From Actinophytocola gossypii (GTDB lineage Bacteria; Actinomycetota; Actinomycetes; Mycobacteriales; Pseudonocardiaceae): a stretch of DNA of 64,000 nucleotides. Under the pieces are notes generated by a model that was not told the DNA's origin, searched no databases, and was given only the letters and a program-made list of their open reading frames with translations. Made by a program: the position numbers and the translations under genes. Of the stretch, positions 51,536-59,323 are shown in pieces (within the stretch, counting starts at the first letter, position 1; each line of letters opens with the position of its first letter). The stretch spans positions 248,001 to 312,000 of the forward strand of contig NZ_JAFFZE010000009.1 in the NCBI RefSeq assembly GCF_025165815.1. Direction: 5' to 3'.

Positions 51536-53278
51536 TCAGCGGCCCACCGCGTAGCCCTGCATCGCACGCGGGTTCGCCGCGCCGCGTAACAGGCCGGTGG
51601 CGCGGTCGTGGGCGACCGACGACATGCGACCGAGCGACCACGGGTCGGCGACCGTGACGTCGTGGCCCCGGCGACGCAGGTCGTCGAGCGCCTCCGTGCC
51701 CACCCTGGACTCCACGAGCACCTCGGTCCCGGTCGTGCGGGGGTAGAACGAACTCGGGAATGCGGTGGTGTGCCAGACCGGCGCGTCGATGGCCTCCTGC
51801 AGGTTCATCCCGTGCCCGGCGTGGTTCAGGAAGAAGCCCAGCTGCCACTGGTCCTGCTGGTCGCCGCCCGGTGTGCCGAACGACAGAATCTCCTCGTCGC
51901 GCACGGCCAGTGACGGGGACAGGGTCGTGCGCGGGCGCTTGCCCGGGGCGAGCGAGTTCGGCAGGCCCTCCTCCAGCCAGAACATCTGCGCGCGGGTGCC
52001 GAGACAGAAGCCCAGCCGCTCCACGGTCGGCGAGCTCTGCAGCCAGCCGCCGGACGGGGTGGCGGACACCACGTTGCCCCACCGGTCGGCCACGTCGAGG
52101 TGGCAGGTGTCGCCGCGGGTGGTGCCCAGCGGGGACAGCGTCGGCTCGCCGATCCCCGGACCGGCCCTCGTGACGTCGGCGCCCTCGGTGACGAACGCCG
52201 GCAGCCGGCCCGCGCCGGGGCGCAGCGGCGTGCCGGCCTCGCCGGTGACCAGTGCCGCCCGCTCGGCCGCGTAGGCGGGGGAGAGTAGGAGGTCGAGCGG
52301 CACCGACGGGTCGTCGCCGTAGTTCGCGTCGCGGTCGGCGAAGCACAGCTTGGTGACCTCGACGACCCGGTGGATCAGCTCGGCGCTGCCCGGCGGCGGC
52401 AGCTCGCCCAGCGCGTGCAGGGTGGCGAGCTGCTGGAGCAGCACCGGACCCTGGCTCCACGCGCCCGCCTTGCACACCCGCCAGCCGAACACGTCCAGGC
52501 TGACCGGCTCCTCGTAGCCCGGCCGCCAGGCGGCCAGGTCGTCACCGGTGAGCAGTCCGGCGCGCCGCTGCCCGGAGTCGTCGAAGGTCTCGGTGCGGCA
52601 GTGCGCGTCCAGTTCCTCGGCGACGAAGCCCTCGTACCAGGCCCGCATGGCCGCGTCCAGCCGGGCCTCGCGGCTCGGACCGACCGCCTCGGCGGCCAGC
52701 CGGCGGTACGTCTCGGCCAGCGCGGGGTTGCGTACCAGCTCGCCGGCCCGGGCCGCCGGAAGCCAGCGGCGCGCCGACGTCGGCCAGTGGGTGCGGAACA
52801 GCTCCTCGACCGTGGCGATCGTGGTGACCACCGCGTCGGACACCGGGTGCCCGCGCTCGGCGTACCCGATGGCGTACTCGAGCACGTCGGCGAGCGGCAT
52901 CGTGCCGTGGTCGCGCAGCAGCGTGAGCCAGGCACCGACCGCTCCCGGCACCGTCGCCGCCAGCAGCCCGGTGCCGGGGACGAGCTCGAGCCCCTCGCCC
53001 CGGAACCGTTCGAGCGTGGCGCCGGCCGGCGCCGGGCCCTGTCCACACAGGACCACCGGGGTCCGGTCGGCCGCCGTGGTGAAGAGGATCGGGACCTCGC
53101 CGCCAGGGCCGTTCATGTGCGGCTCCACCACGTGCAGGGTGAAGCCAGCGGCCGCGGCCGCGTCGAAGGCGTTGCCCCCGTACTCCAGCACGGCCATACC
53201 CGCCGAGGAGGCGAGCCAGTGCGTGCTGGCCACCATGCCGAAGGTGCCGGCGAGCTCCGGCCGCGTGGTGAAGGTCAT
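51536..53278 (-). CDS. Gamma-glutamyltransferase family protein
   Basis: A 580-residue Ntn-hydrolase proenzyme. The autocleavage/nucleophile Thr391 is in RGDTCHLDV, with GGWLQSSPTVERLGF and TPGGDQQDQWQLGFFLNHAGHGMNLQEAIDAP downstream. MVASTHWLASSAGMAVLEYGGNAFDAAAAAGF opens the large subunit. There is no signal peptide, so it acts in the cytosol. It belongs to the actinobacterial GGT-like group whose natural substrate is uncertain. The ATG has no ribosome site of its own; a five-codon ORF with a perfect one overlaps it (ATGA). Confidence 0.9.
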   Translation of the reverse strand: MTFTTRPELAGTFGMVASTHWLASSAGMAVLEYGGNAFDAAAAAGFTLHVVEPHMNGPGGEVPILFTTAADRTPVVLCGQGPAPAGATLERFRGEGLELVPGTGLLAATVPGAVGAWLTLLRDHGTMPLADVLEYAIGYAERGHPVSDAVVTTIATVEELFRTHWPTSARRWLPAARAGELVRNPALAETYRRLAAEAVGPSREARLDAAMRAWYEGFVAEELDAHCRTETFDDSGQRRAGLLTGDDLAAWRPGYEEPVSLDVFGWRVCKAGAWSQGPVLLQQLATLHALGELPPPGSAELIHRVVEVTKLCFADRDANYGDDPSVPLDLLLSPAYAAERAALVTGEAGTPLRPGAGRLPAFVTEGADVTRAGPGIGEPTLSPLGTTRGDTCHLDVADRWGNVVSATPSGGWLQSSPTVERLGFCLGTRAQMFWLEEGLPNSLAPGKRPRTTLSPSLAVRDEEILSFGTPGGDQQDQWQLGFFLNHAGHGMNLQEAIDAPVWHTTAFPSSFYPRTTGTEVLVESRVGTEALDDLRRRGHDVTVADPWSLGRMSSVAHDRATGLLRGAANPRAMQGYAVGR

Positions 53279-53292
53279 TCGCCGACTGCCAT
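53275..53292 (-). other. Five-codon leader ORF (MAVGE) coupled to the GGT gene
   Basis: ATG GCA GTC GGC GAA TGA runs from 53292 to 53275. AGGAGG (53299-53304) stands exactly 6 nt before its ATG, and its TGA overlaps the GGT ATG as ATGA. Ribosomes would load here and re-initiate on GGT. It may be a simple coupling device or a residue of a start-site shift. Confidence 0.5.
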
Positions 53293-53347
53293 GAGATACC
53301 TCCTGCGGTCTCGCGGGTATCGTGCGCCTCGCGGATGTGGGCGACTT

Positions 53348-53366
53348 TACCCCCCTCGGGTATACT
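53348..53366 (+). promoter_or_regulatory. CsoR operator and -10 box
   Basis: TACCC-CCCTC-GGGTA (53348-53362) is the C/G-rich dyad typical of CsoR sites; TATACT (53361-53366) overlaps it as a -10. Binding of apo-CsoR would block the promoter. The divergent GGT gene starts 70 bp away and may also be affected. Confidence 0.75.
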
Positions 53367-53408
53367 GAATGGTCGGTCGTTGGTCGGGACGTCGGAAGGG
53401 AACTCGGG

Positions 53409-53690
53409 ATGCGGGGCTACACGAGCGACAAGGACGCCTACCTCAAGCGCCTGCGACGCGTCGAGGGCCAGATCCGCGGTTTGCAGCGGATGGTCGAGAA
53501 CGACGAGTACTGCATCGACGTGTTGACCCAGATCTCGGCGGCCACCAAGGCACTCCAGGCGGTGTCCCTCGGCCTCATGGACGAGCACCTGCGCCACTGC
53601 GTCGCCCAGGCGATCGCCGACGGCGGCAAGGACGCCGACGAGAAGGTCCGCGAGGCCAGCGACGCGATCGCCCGCCTGGTCCGCTCCTGA
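53409..53690 (+). CDS. csoR: CsoR-family copper-sensing repressor
   Basis: A 93-residue all-helical DUF156 repressor. The Cu(I) ligands C35 (EYCIDV), H60 and C64 (DEHLRHC) are all present, matching copper-sensing CsoR rather than the RcnR/FrmR/CstR types. Cu(I) binding releases the DNA. A matching dyad overlaps its own -10 just upstream, so it is autoregulated. No copper ATPase or chaperone gene is next to it, so its main target is probably elsewhere. Confidence 0.92.
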   Translation: MRGYTSDKDAYLKRLRRVEGQIRGLQRMVENDEYCIDVLTQISAATKALQAVSLGLMDEHLRHCVAQAIADGGKDADEKVREASDAIARLVRS

Positions 53691-53701
53691 CCGGCCGGCC
53701 G

Positions 53702-54136
53702 ATGATCGACCTGCGGCCGGTGCGGCCGACGGACGCCTCGGCGATCGCGGACCTGTTGACCCAGCTTGGCTACCCCGCCGACGCCGACCAGGTGCGTGCG
53801 CGGCTGCGCAACTGGCTGCCCGACCAGCACAGCCGTCTCGTGGCCGCCGAGTCGGACGGCGTCGTCGTCGGGGTCGCCGCACTGCACGTCATGCCGCTCC
53901 TGGAGTACGACGGCCGGCTTGCCCGGCTCCTGGCGCTCGTGGTCGACCAGGCCTGGCGTGGACACGGCGTGGGGCGTGCCCTGGTGACCAGGGCCGAGCA
54001 CGAGGCACGCGAGCTGGGCTGCCGCGAACTCGAGATCACCAGTTCCCGCTATCGCGAGGACGCCCACCGCTTCTACCACGGGCTCGGCTACGAGGACGTC
54101 TGTGGCCGGAAGGCACGCCTGATGAAGGCGCTGTAG
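53702..54136 (+). CDS. GNAT-family N-acetyltransferase
   Basis: A 144-residue acetyltransferase: IDLRPVRPTDASAIADLLTQLGYP, the acetyl-CoA loop DQAWRGHGVGRALVTRAEHEARELGC, and YREDAHRFYHGLGYEDV. The acceptor is unknown. It starts 11 bp after csoR and could be read through from the CsoR promoter, which would make it copper-inducible. Confidence 0.88.
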   Translation: MIDLRPVRPTDASAIADLLTQLGYPADADQVRARLRNWLPDQHSRLVAAESDGVVVGVAALHVMPLLEYDGRLARLLALVVDQAWRGHGVGRALVTRAEHEARELGCRELEITSSRYREDAHRFYHGLGYEDVCGRKARLMKAL

Positions 54137-54149
54137 CCCGGCGAACAGC

Positions 54150-54776
54150 TCAGCGAACGCCGCGAGGGCGGAACTGGATGCTGATCCTCGGGCCGACCGG
54201 CTTCGCCGTCTTCGGCACCGCGTGCTCCCACGTGCGCTGGCACGACCCGCCCATCACGATCAGGTCGCCCAGGCCGAGGGCGTGACGGAGGGTTCCGCCG
54301 CCTCCGCGCGGCCGGAGTAACAGGTCCCTCGGCGCGCCGACCGACACGATCGCGACCATCGTGTCCTCCGTGCTGCCGCGGCCGATCCGGTCGCCGTGCC
54401 AGGCCACGCTGTCCCGCCCGCTGCGGTAGTAGCACAGGCCGGCCGTGCGGAACGGCTCGCCCAGCTCGTCGGCGTAGTAGGCGGACAGTGCCTCCCGTGC
54501 CTCCTCGAGCACGGGGTGCGGTAACTCCTCGCCCTCGCCGTAGAAGCTCAACAGGCGGGGCACGTCGACCACGCGGTCGTACATCCGCCGCCGCTCCGCT
54601 TGCCACGGAACCTCGCGCGACAGGCGGTCGAACAGTGTTCCGGCACCCTTCAGCCAGCCCGGTCGGGTGTCGATCCACGCGCCGTCGCTCAGCGGCGTCC
54701 GGCGCATGGACGACAGCGGACGCAGCCCGACGTCGTCGAGGTCGTCCAGTAGTGAGCCCTGCAGTCCTGCTGTCAT
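54150..54776 (-). CDS. AlkB-like 2-oxoglutarate/Fe(II) dioxygenase
   Basis: A 208-residue dioxygenase. The iron triad is H127/D129 (AWHGDRIG) and H185 (TWEHAVP), with R197 and R203 (PRISIQFRPRG) to bind 2-oxoglutarate. FRTAGLCYYRSGRDSVAWHGD is typical of the AlkB fold that removes alkyl groups from DNA or RNA bases. The start is a leaderless ATG (TACAGT 7 nt upstream). It is convergent with the GNAT gene and divergent from NDH-2. Confidence 0.9.
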   Translation of the reverse strand: MTAGLQGSLLDDLDDVGLRPLSSMRRTPLSDGAWIDTRPGWLKGAGTLFDRLSREVPWQAERRRMYDRVVDVPRLLSFYGEGEELPHPVLEEAREALSAYYADELGEPFRTAGLCYYRSGRDSVAWHGDRIGRGSTEDTMVAIVSVGAPRDLLLRPRGGGGTLRHALGLGDLIVMGGSCQRTWEHAVPKTAKPVGPRISIQFRPRGVR

Positions 54777-54783
54777 GCCCGTC

Positions 54784-54789
54784 ACTGTA
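54784..54789 (-). promoter_or_regulatory. Leaderless -10 box of the AlkB-like gene
   Basis: Minus-strand TACAGT ends 7 nt before the ATG at 54776. Confidence 0.6.
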
Positions 54790-54873
54790 CACCGCGTTTC
54801 GAACACACGTGCGGAGGTTGGCCGGCACCTTCTCCGGGTATGCCGCTGGCCCGACGACGAAAGGGTGACAACA

Positions 54874-56211
54874 ATGTCCGACAACGGCCAGCGGCGACCA
54901 AGGGTCGTCGTGGTCGGCGCCGGGTTCGCCGGCTACCACTGCCTGCGCACGCTCGAACGCCGGCTGCCGCCCGACGCCGCCGACCTGTGTGTGGTCAACC
55001 CGACCGACTACATGCTCTACGTCCCGCTGCTGCCCGAGGTGGCCGGCGGTTCGCTCGACCCGCGCCGGGTGGCCGTGCCGCTGCGTACCAAGCTCAAGCG
55101 CACCCAGGCCGTCCTCGGCGACGTCACCGGCATCGACCTCGACCGGCAGACCGCCACCGTGACCAACGTCGAGGGCACCGACACCAACCTGCACTGGGAC
55201 CGCCTGGTCATCGCGTCCGGCAGTGTGACCCGGCTGCTCTCGATCCCCGGCGTCGCCGAGTACGCCAAGGGCTTCAAGTCCGTCGCCGAGAGCATCTACC
55301 TGCGGGACCACATCCTGCGCCAGCTGGAGCTCGCCGAGCAGACCGACGACCCGGCGGAACGGCGCGAGCGCACCACCTTCGTCGTCGTCGGCGCCGGCTA
55401 CACGGGCACCGAACTGGTCGCCCAGGGCGCGGAGCTGACCCGCCAGGCCCTGCGCCGCTACCGGGGGCTGCGCGAGGAGGACGTGCGCTGGGTCCTGATC
55501 GACATGGCCGACCGGATCCTGCCCAACCTGAGCGAGCGGCTGTCCGGACCGGCGCAGAGCGTGCTCGAGCGTCGAGGCGTCGACGTCCGGCTGAAGACCA
55601 GCGTCAGCGAGGTCACCCAGCACTGCGCCCGGCTCACCGACGACACCGAGATCCCCACCCGGACCGTGGTGTGGTGCGTCGGTGTCCGGCCCGACCCGCT
55701 GGTCGAGCCGCTGAACCTGCCCACCACAAAGGGCAGGCTGAACACCGACGCCTACCTCCAGGTGCCCGGGCAACCGAAGGTGTTCGCCGCGGGTGACGTC
55801 GCCGCGGTGCCGGACCTCACCCGGCCCGGGGAGATCACGCCGATGACCGCCCAGCACGCGCAGCGCCAGGGCCGGGTCGCCGGGATCAACGTCGCGGCGT
55901 CGCTCGGCGTCGGCGAGGCACGCGAGTACAAGCACCGGGACCTGGGCTTCGTCGTCGACCTGGCCGGCTCGCAGGCCGTCGCCGACCCGCTGCACGTGCC
56001 GCTGCGCGGGTTCCCGGCGAAGGTCGTCACCCGCGGGTACCACCTGATGGCGATGCCGTCGAACCGGCTGCGGGTCGCGTTCGACTGGGCCGCCGACCTG
56101 CTCACCCGCCGCCAGGTCGTCCACTTCGGACTCGTGCCGGAGGAGGGGATCAGCCTGGCCGAGGCGGACGGTCAGCGCACCGGCGGGTTTGCCGGCAGCA
56201 AGGCCGGGTAG
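54874..56211 (+). CDS. Type II NADH dehydrogenase-like FAD oxidoreductase
   Basis: A 445-residue NDH-2-like protein. The first FAD GxGxxG is G15/G17/G20 (VVVGAGFAG), a second nucleotide-binding VVVGAGYTGTELV lies near 170, then GVRPDPL and the FAD-binding VFAAGDVAAVPD. The C-terminal region (RGYHLMAMPSNRLRVAFDWAADLLTRR) is the membrane-anchoring helix of actinobacterial NDH-2. It oxidises NADH and passes electrons to menaquinone without pumping protons. GAAAGGG precedes the ATG. Other disulfide-reductase-like roles cannot be excluded. Confidence 0.9.
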   Translation: MSDNGQRRPRVVVVGAGFAGYHCLRTLERRLPPDAADLCVVNPTDYMLYVPLLPEVAGGSLDPRRVAVPLRTKLKRTQAVLGDVTGIDLDRQTATVTNVEGTDTNLHWDRLVIASGSVTRLLSIPGVAEYAKGFKSVAESIYLRDHILRQLELAEQTDDPAERRERTTFVVVGAGYTGTELVAQGAELTRQALRRYRGLREEDVRWVLIDMADRILPNLSERLSGPAQSVLERRGVDVRLKTSVSEVTQHCARLTDDTEIPTRTVVWCVGVRPDPLVEPLNLPTTKGRLNTDAYLQVPGQPKVFAAGDVAAVPDLTRPGEITPMTAQHAQRQGRVAGINVAASLGVGEAREYKHRDLGFVVDLAGSQAVADPLHVPLRGFPAKVVTRGYHLMAMPSNRLRVAFDWAADLLTRRQVVHFGLVPEEGISLAEADGQRTGGFAGSKAG

Positions 56212-56248
56212 CCGCCGGACTCGGAGCTTTCGAGGGAGTTGATGTGGC

Positions 56249-56797
56249 ATGCCCAGGATCGAGGGCAAGCGGGTGGCGTTCCTCGCCACCGACGGGGTGG
56301 AGCAGGTCGAGCTGGACCGGCCGTGGCAGGCGGTCACCGACGCCGGCGGCCGGCCGGAACTCATCGGCCTGGAGCCGGGCGAACTCCAGGCGTTCAACCA
56401 CCTCGACAAGGGGGACCGCAAGCCGGTCGACACCACGGTCGACGACGCCCGCCCGGACTCCTACGACGCGCTGGTGCTGCCCGGCGGTGTGGCCAACGGC
56501 GACTTCGTGCGGGCCGACGAGCGCGCCGTGCGGTTCGTCAAGGAGTTCGTCACCTCCGGCAAGCCGGTCGCGGTGATCTGCCACGGCGGCTGGGTGCTCG
56601 CCGAGGCCGACGTGGTCCGCGGCCGGACGATGACCTCGTGGCCGAGCCTGAAGACCGACCTGCGCAACGCGGGCGCGACCTGGGTCGACCAGGAGGTCGT
56701 CACCGACAACGGCCTGGTGTCCAGCCGCAACCCCGGCGACCTGGACGCGTTCTGCGCCAAGGCCGTCGAGGAGATCGCCGAGGGTGTGCACGCCTGA
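56249..56797 (+). CDS. DJ-1/PfpI-family protein
   Basis: A 182-residue class I glutamine-amidotransferase-like protein: VAFLATDGVEQVEL (acidic residue near position 18), ALVLPGGVANGDFVR and the nucleophile elbow VAVICHGGWVLAEA with Cys111/His112. Family members act as chaperone-like proteins, proteases or deglycases (disputed). The stop overlaps the ATG of the F420-type oxidoreductase by one base, so the two are coupled and probably share a stress role. Confidence 0.9.
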   Translation: MPRIEGKRVAFLATDGVEQVELDRPWQAVTDAGGRPELIGLEPGELQAFNHLDKGDRKPVDTTVDDARPDSYDALVLPGGVANGDFVRADERAVRFVKEFVTSGKPVAVICHGGWVLAEADVVRGRTMTSWPSLKTDLRNAGATWVDQEVVTDNGLVSSRNPGDLDAFCAKAVEEIAEGVHA

Positions 56798-57765
56798 TGG
56801 TCGGCTTCGGCTACACGCTGATGACCGAGCAGGCCGGTCCGCGTGAGCTGGTGCGCTTCGCCGCCGAGGCGGAGCGCACCGGCTTCGACTTCGAGGTGAT
56901 GAGCGACCACTACTTCCCCTGGCTCGCCGAGCAGGGGCACGCCCCGAACGCCTGGAGCGTGCTCGGCGCGGTCACCCAGGCGACGTCCACCGTCGAGCTG
57001 ATGACCTACGTGACCTGCCCGATCATGCGGTACCACCCGACCGTCGTCGCGCAGCAGGCGGCGACCACCCAGCTGCTGTCCGGCAACCGGTTCACCCTGG
57101 GGCTCGGCGCCGGGGAGAACCTCAACGAGCACGTGGTCGGCCGCGGCTGGCCGCCGGTGAACCAGCGGCACGAGATGCTGGCCGAGGCCATCGACATCAT
57201 CGGCGCGCTGTTCGACGGCGGCCACGTCAACTACGCGGGCCGGCACTTCCAGGTGGACTCGGCCAAGCTGTGGGACCTGCCGGACGTCCGGGTGCCGATC
57301 GCGACAGCGGTGTCCGGCGCGCAGTCGGTCGACCGCTTCGCGCCCCTGGCCGACGCGATGATCGCGGTCGAGCCGACCGCGGAGCTGTGCGAGCGCTGGG
57401 ACGGCGTCCGGCGCGGCACGCGGAAGATCGCGCAGCTGCCGGTGAGCTGGGACCCCGACCGCGGCGCCGCGGTGCGCCGGGCGCACGAGCAGTTCCGCTG
57501 GTTCGCCGGCGGCTGGAAGGTCAACGCCGAGCTACCGGGACCGGCCGGGTTCGCGGCCGCCACCCAGTTCGTCACCGAGGACGACGTGGCCGAGAACATC
57601 CCGTGCGGCCCCGACGTCGACCCGATCGTGGCCGCGGTGAAGCCGTTCTGGGAGGCCGGCTTCACCGACGTCGCGCTGGTCCAGATCGGCGGCGAGCACC
57701 AGGACGCGTTCTTCCCGTTCGCCCGTGACCAGCTGCTCCCGGCGCTGCGGGAGGCGGCCGGCTAG
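56797..57765 (+). CDS. F420-dependent LLM-class oxidoreductase (FGD/G6PD-like)
   Basis: A 322-residue TIM-barrel of the luciferase-like family: GYTLMTEQAGPRELVRFAAEAERTGFDFEVMSDHYFPWLAEQ, TYVTCPIMRYHPTVVAQQAATTQLLSGNRFTLGLGAGENLNEHVVG and PIATAVSGAQSVDRFAPLADAM, closely like the F420-dependent glucose-6-phosphate dehydrogenase subgroup. It uses F420, whose synthesis needs the fbiC gene at 8950. The substrate is not known. It follows the PfpI gene with TGATG overlap and overlaps the convergent enolase-family gene by 4 bp. Confidence 0.9.
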   Translation: MVGFGYTLMTEQAGPRELVRFAAEAERTGFDFEVMSDHYFPWLAEQGHAPNAWSVLGAVTQATSTVELMTYVTCPIMRYHPTVVAQQAATTQLLSGNRFTLGLGAGENLNEHVVGRGWPPVNQRHEMLAEAIDIIGALFDGGHVNYAGRHFQVDSAKLWDLPDVRVPIATAVSGAQSVDRFAPLADAMIAVEPTAELCERWDGVRRGTRKIAQLPVSWDPDRGAAVRRAHEQFRWFAGGWKVNAELPGPAGFAAATQFVTEDDVAENIPCGPDVDPIVAAVKPFWEAGFTDVALVQIGGEHQDAFFPFARDQLLPALREAAG

Positions 57766-58889
57766 GCCGTCTCGGTGAACTCCAGCCGGTCGGTGGTCCA
57801 GGTCGCCGCCTGGGCGCTGAGGGTGAGGCCGAGCCCCGGCCGGTCCGGCACCACGAGCCGGCCCGCCCGGATCTCGAGTCGCTCCTCGAACAGCGGCTCC
57901 AGCCAGTCGACGTGCTCCACCCACGCCGTCCTCGGGTAGGCGGCGGCCAGGTGCACGTGCAGCTCCGGCGCGAAGTGCGTGACCAGCCCCAGCCCGTGCT
58001 GGTCGGCGAGCGCCATGATCCGCAGGAACGGGGTGATCCCGCCGACCCTCGGCGCGTCCGGCTGGACGTGGTCGCACCCGCCGGCGGCCATCAGCCTGCC
58101 GTGCTCGTCGACGCTGGTCAGCAGCTCGCCGGCGCCGACCGGGGTGTCCAGCGCGCCGGCGAGGGCGGCGTGCCCGTCGACGTCGTGGACGTCCAGCGGC
58201 TCCTCCAGCCACACCAGGTTCAGCCGCTCCAGCACGCGGCCGACCCGCAGCGCGGTGGCCCGGTCCCACTGCTGGTTCGCGTCGACCATCAGCGGCACGC
58301 CGTCACCGAGCCGATCGCGGACCACCCGCAGCCGCTCCAGGTCGGCGGCGACGTCCGGCTGGCCGACGGTGACCTTGATGCCGCCGACGCCGCGGGCGAG
58401 CGCGCGCTGGGCCGAGTCCACGACCTCGGGCAGCGGCGTGGTCGGCAACCCGCTCGGCGTGTGGAAGCACGGCACGGCCCGCCGGTACGCGCCGAGGAGC
58501 TTCGCCAGCGGCAGGTTCGCGCGCCTGGCCTTCAGGTCCCACAGCGCCACGTCGACGGCCGCGACCGCCTGCGTCGCCAGTCCGGCGCGCCCGGCCGACG
58601 CGGCCGACGACACCAGCTTCTCCCAGACGCGTCCGATGTCGTTCGGGTCCTCGCCGAGCAGCCGCGGCGCCAGCTCCTTCGCGTGCGCGTAGAGCGCGGG
58701 TCCGCCGGCGTGCATGGCGTGGCTGAACCCCAGGCCGGAGCCGCCGTCGACGGTACCCAGCTCGGCGAACAGGAATGCGACCTCGGTCAGCGGCGGCCGG
58801 TGCCCGGCCGGTGCCTTCCCGCCGGCGGGTGCCGCGAGCGGCAGGAACGCCAGCGACAGGCGGACCCGGTCGATCCGGTCATCGGGCAC
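57762..58889 (-). CDS. Enolase-superfamily (mandelate racemase/muconate lactonising-type) protein
   Basis: A 375-residue capping plus barrel enzyme. Metal ligands D203 (MVDANQQW), E229 (WLEEP) and E255 (VGAGELL) are present, as is a catalytic His305 in VTHFAPELHVHLAAAYP, typical of acid-sugar dehydratases of the MR subgroup. The KxK motif at the end of the second strand reads K172-V-T174, so the second catalytic lysine is replaced by threonine; racemase activity is therefore unlikely. GAGGAG is 7 nt before the GTG at 58889. It is divergent from the SMR gene. The substrate is probably an aldarate or related sugar acid. Confidence 0.85.
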   Translation of the reverse strand: MPDDRIDRVRLSLAFLPLAAPAGGKAPAGHRPPLTEVAFLFAELGTVDGGSGLGFSHAMHAGGPALYAHAKELAPRLLGEDPNDIGRVWEKLVSSAASAGRAGLATQAVAAVDVALWDLKARRANLPLAKLLGAYRRAVPCFHTPSGLPTTPLPEVVDSAQRALARGVGGIKVTVGQPDVAADLERLRVVRDRLGDGVPLMVDANQQWDRATALRVGRVLERLNLVWLEEPLDVHDVDGHAALAGALDTPVGAGELLTSVDEHGRLMAAGGCDHVQPDAPRVGGITPFLRIMALADQHGLGLVTHFAPELHVHLAAAYPRTAWVEHVDWLEPLFEERLEIRAGRLVVPDRPGLGLTLSAQAATWTTDRLEFTETA

Positions 58890-58960
58890 TCGGCGGCTCC
58901 TCGGGTCGTCGGCGGTCAGTTCTATCGCGCCACCCGGTGGCCTGCCTAGAGGCACCTTCT

Positions 58961-58992
58961 CCTGTACGGTTGTACATGTACAGAAGTACAGG
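58961..58992. promoter_or_regulatory. 32-bp near-perfect palindrome controlling the SMR-TetR operon
   Basis: Central TGTACATGTACA (58971-58982) is a perfect 12-bp palindrome, flanked after 3 mismatched pairs by CCTGTAC (58961-58967) / GTACAGG (58986-58992). In total 13 of 16 base pairs match about the centre. It contains four GTAC steps, and its right arm runs into the ribosome site of the SMR gene. It is the expected target of the TetR encoded in the same operon. Confidence 0.8.
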
Positions 58993-59002
58993 AGGGATTG
59001 TC

Positions 59003-59323
59003 GTGGGGTACGTCTACCTGGCGGTCGCCATCGCCTTCGAGGTGGTGGCGACCAGCCTGCTCAGGGCCACCGAGGGCTTCACCAGGCTCTGGCCGACGGT
59101 CGCCTGCCTCGCCGGCTACGCGGCCGCGTTCGCCATGCTCGCGCTGGTGGTCCGGCATGTTCCGGTCGGCGTGGCCTACGCCGTGTGGTCCGGGCTCGGC
59201 ACCGCGGCGATCGTCGCGATCGGTGTCCTGTTCCTGAACGAGTCGATCAGCGTCACCAAGGTCGTCGGCGTGCTGCTGGTGATCGCCGGCGTGGTGACCC
59301 TCAACATCGGAGGTGCCCATTGA
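59003..59323 (+). CDS. SMR-family multidrug efflux protein (EmrE/Qac-like)
   Basis: A 106-residue four-helix membrane protein. The essential acidic residue is E13 (AVAIAFEVVATSLLRATEGFTRLWP), with YAVWSGLGTAAIVAIGVLFLNESI and a C-terminal GVVTLNIGG. As a dimer it exports lipophilic cations in exchange for protons. The GTG start is about 6 nt after AGGAGGGA. A palindrome directly upstream and a coupled TetR gene downstream show drug-inducible control. Confidence 0.92.
   Translation: MGYVYLAVAIAFEVVATSLLRATEGFTRLWPTVACLAGYAAAFAMLALVVRHVPVGVAYAVWSGLGTAAIVAIGVLFLNESISVTKVVGVLLVIAGVVTLNIGGAH

Noticed and set aside
51259-51567. Minus-strand Arg/Ser-rich frame overlapping the end of the GGT gene
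   Set aside because: Composition and overlap typical of a shadow frame; no motif.
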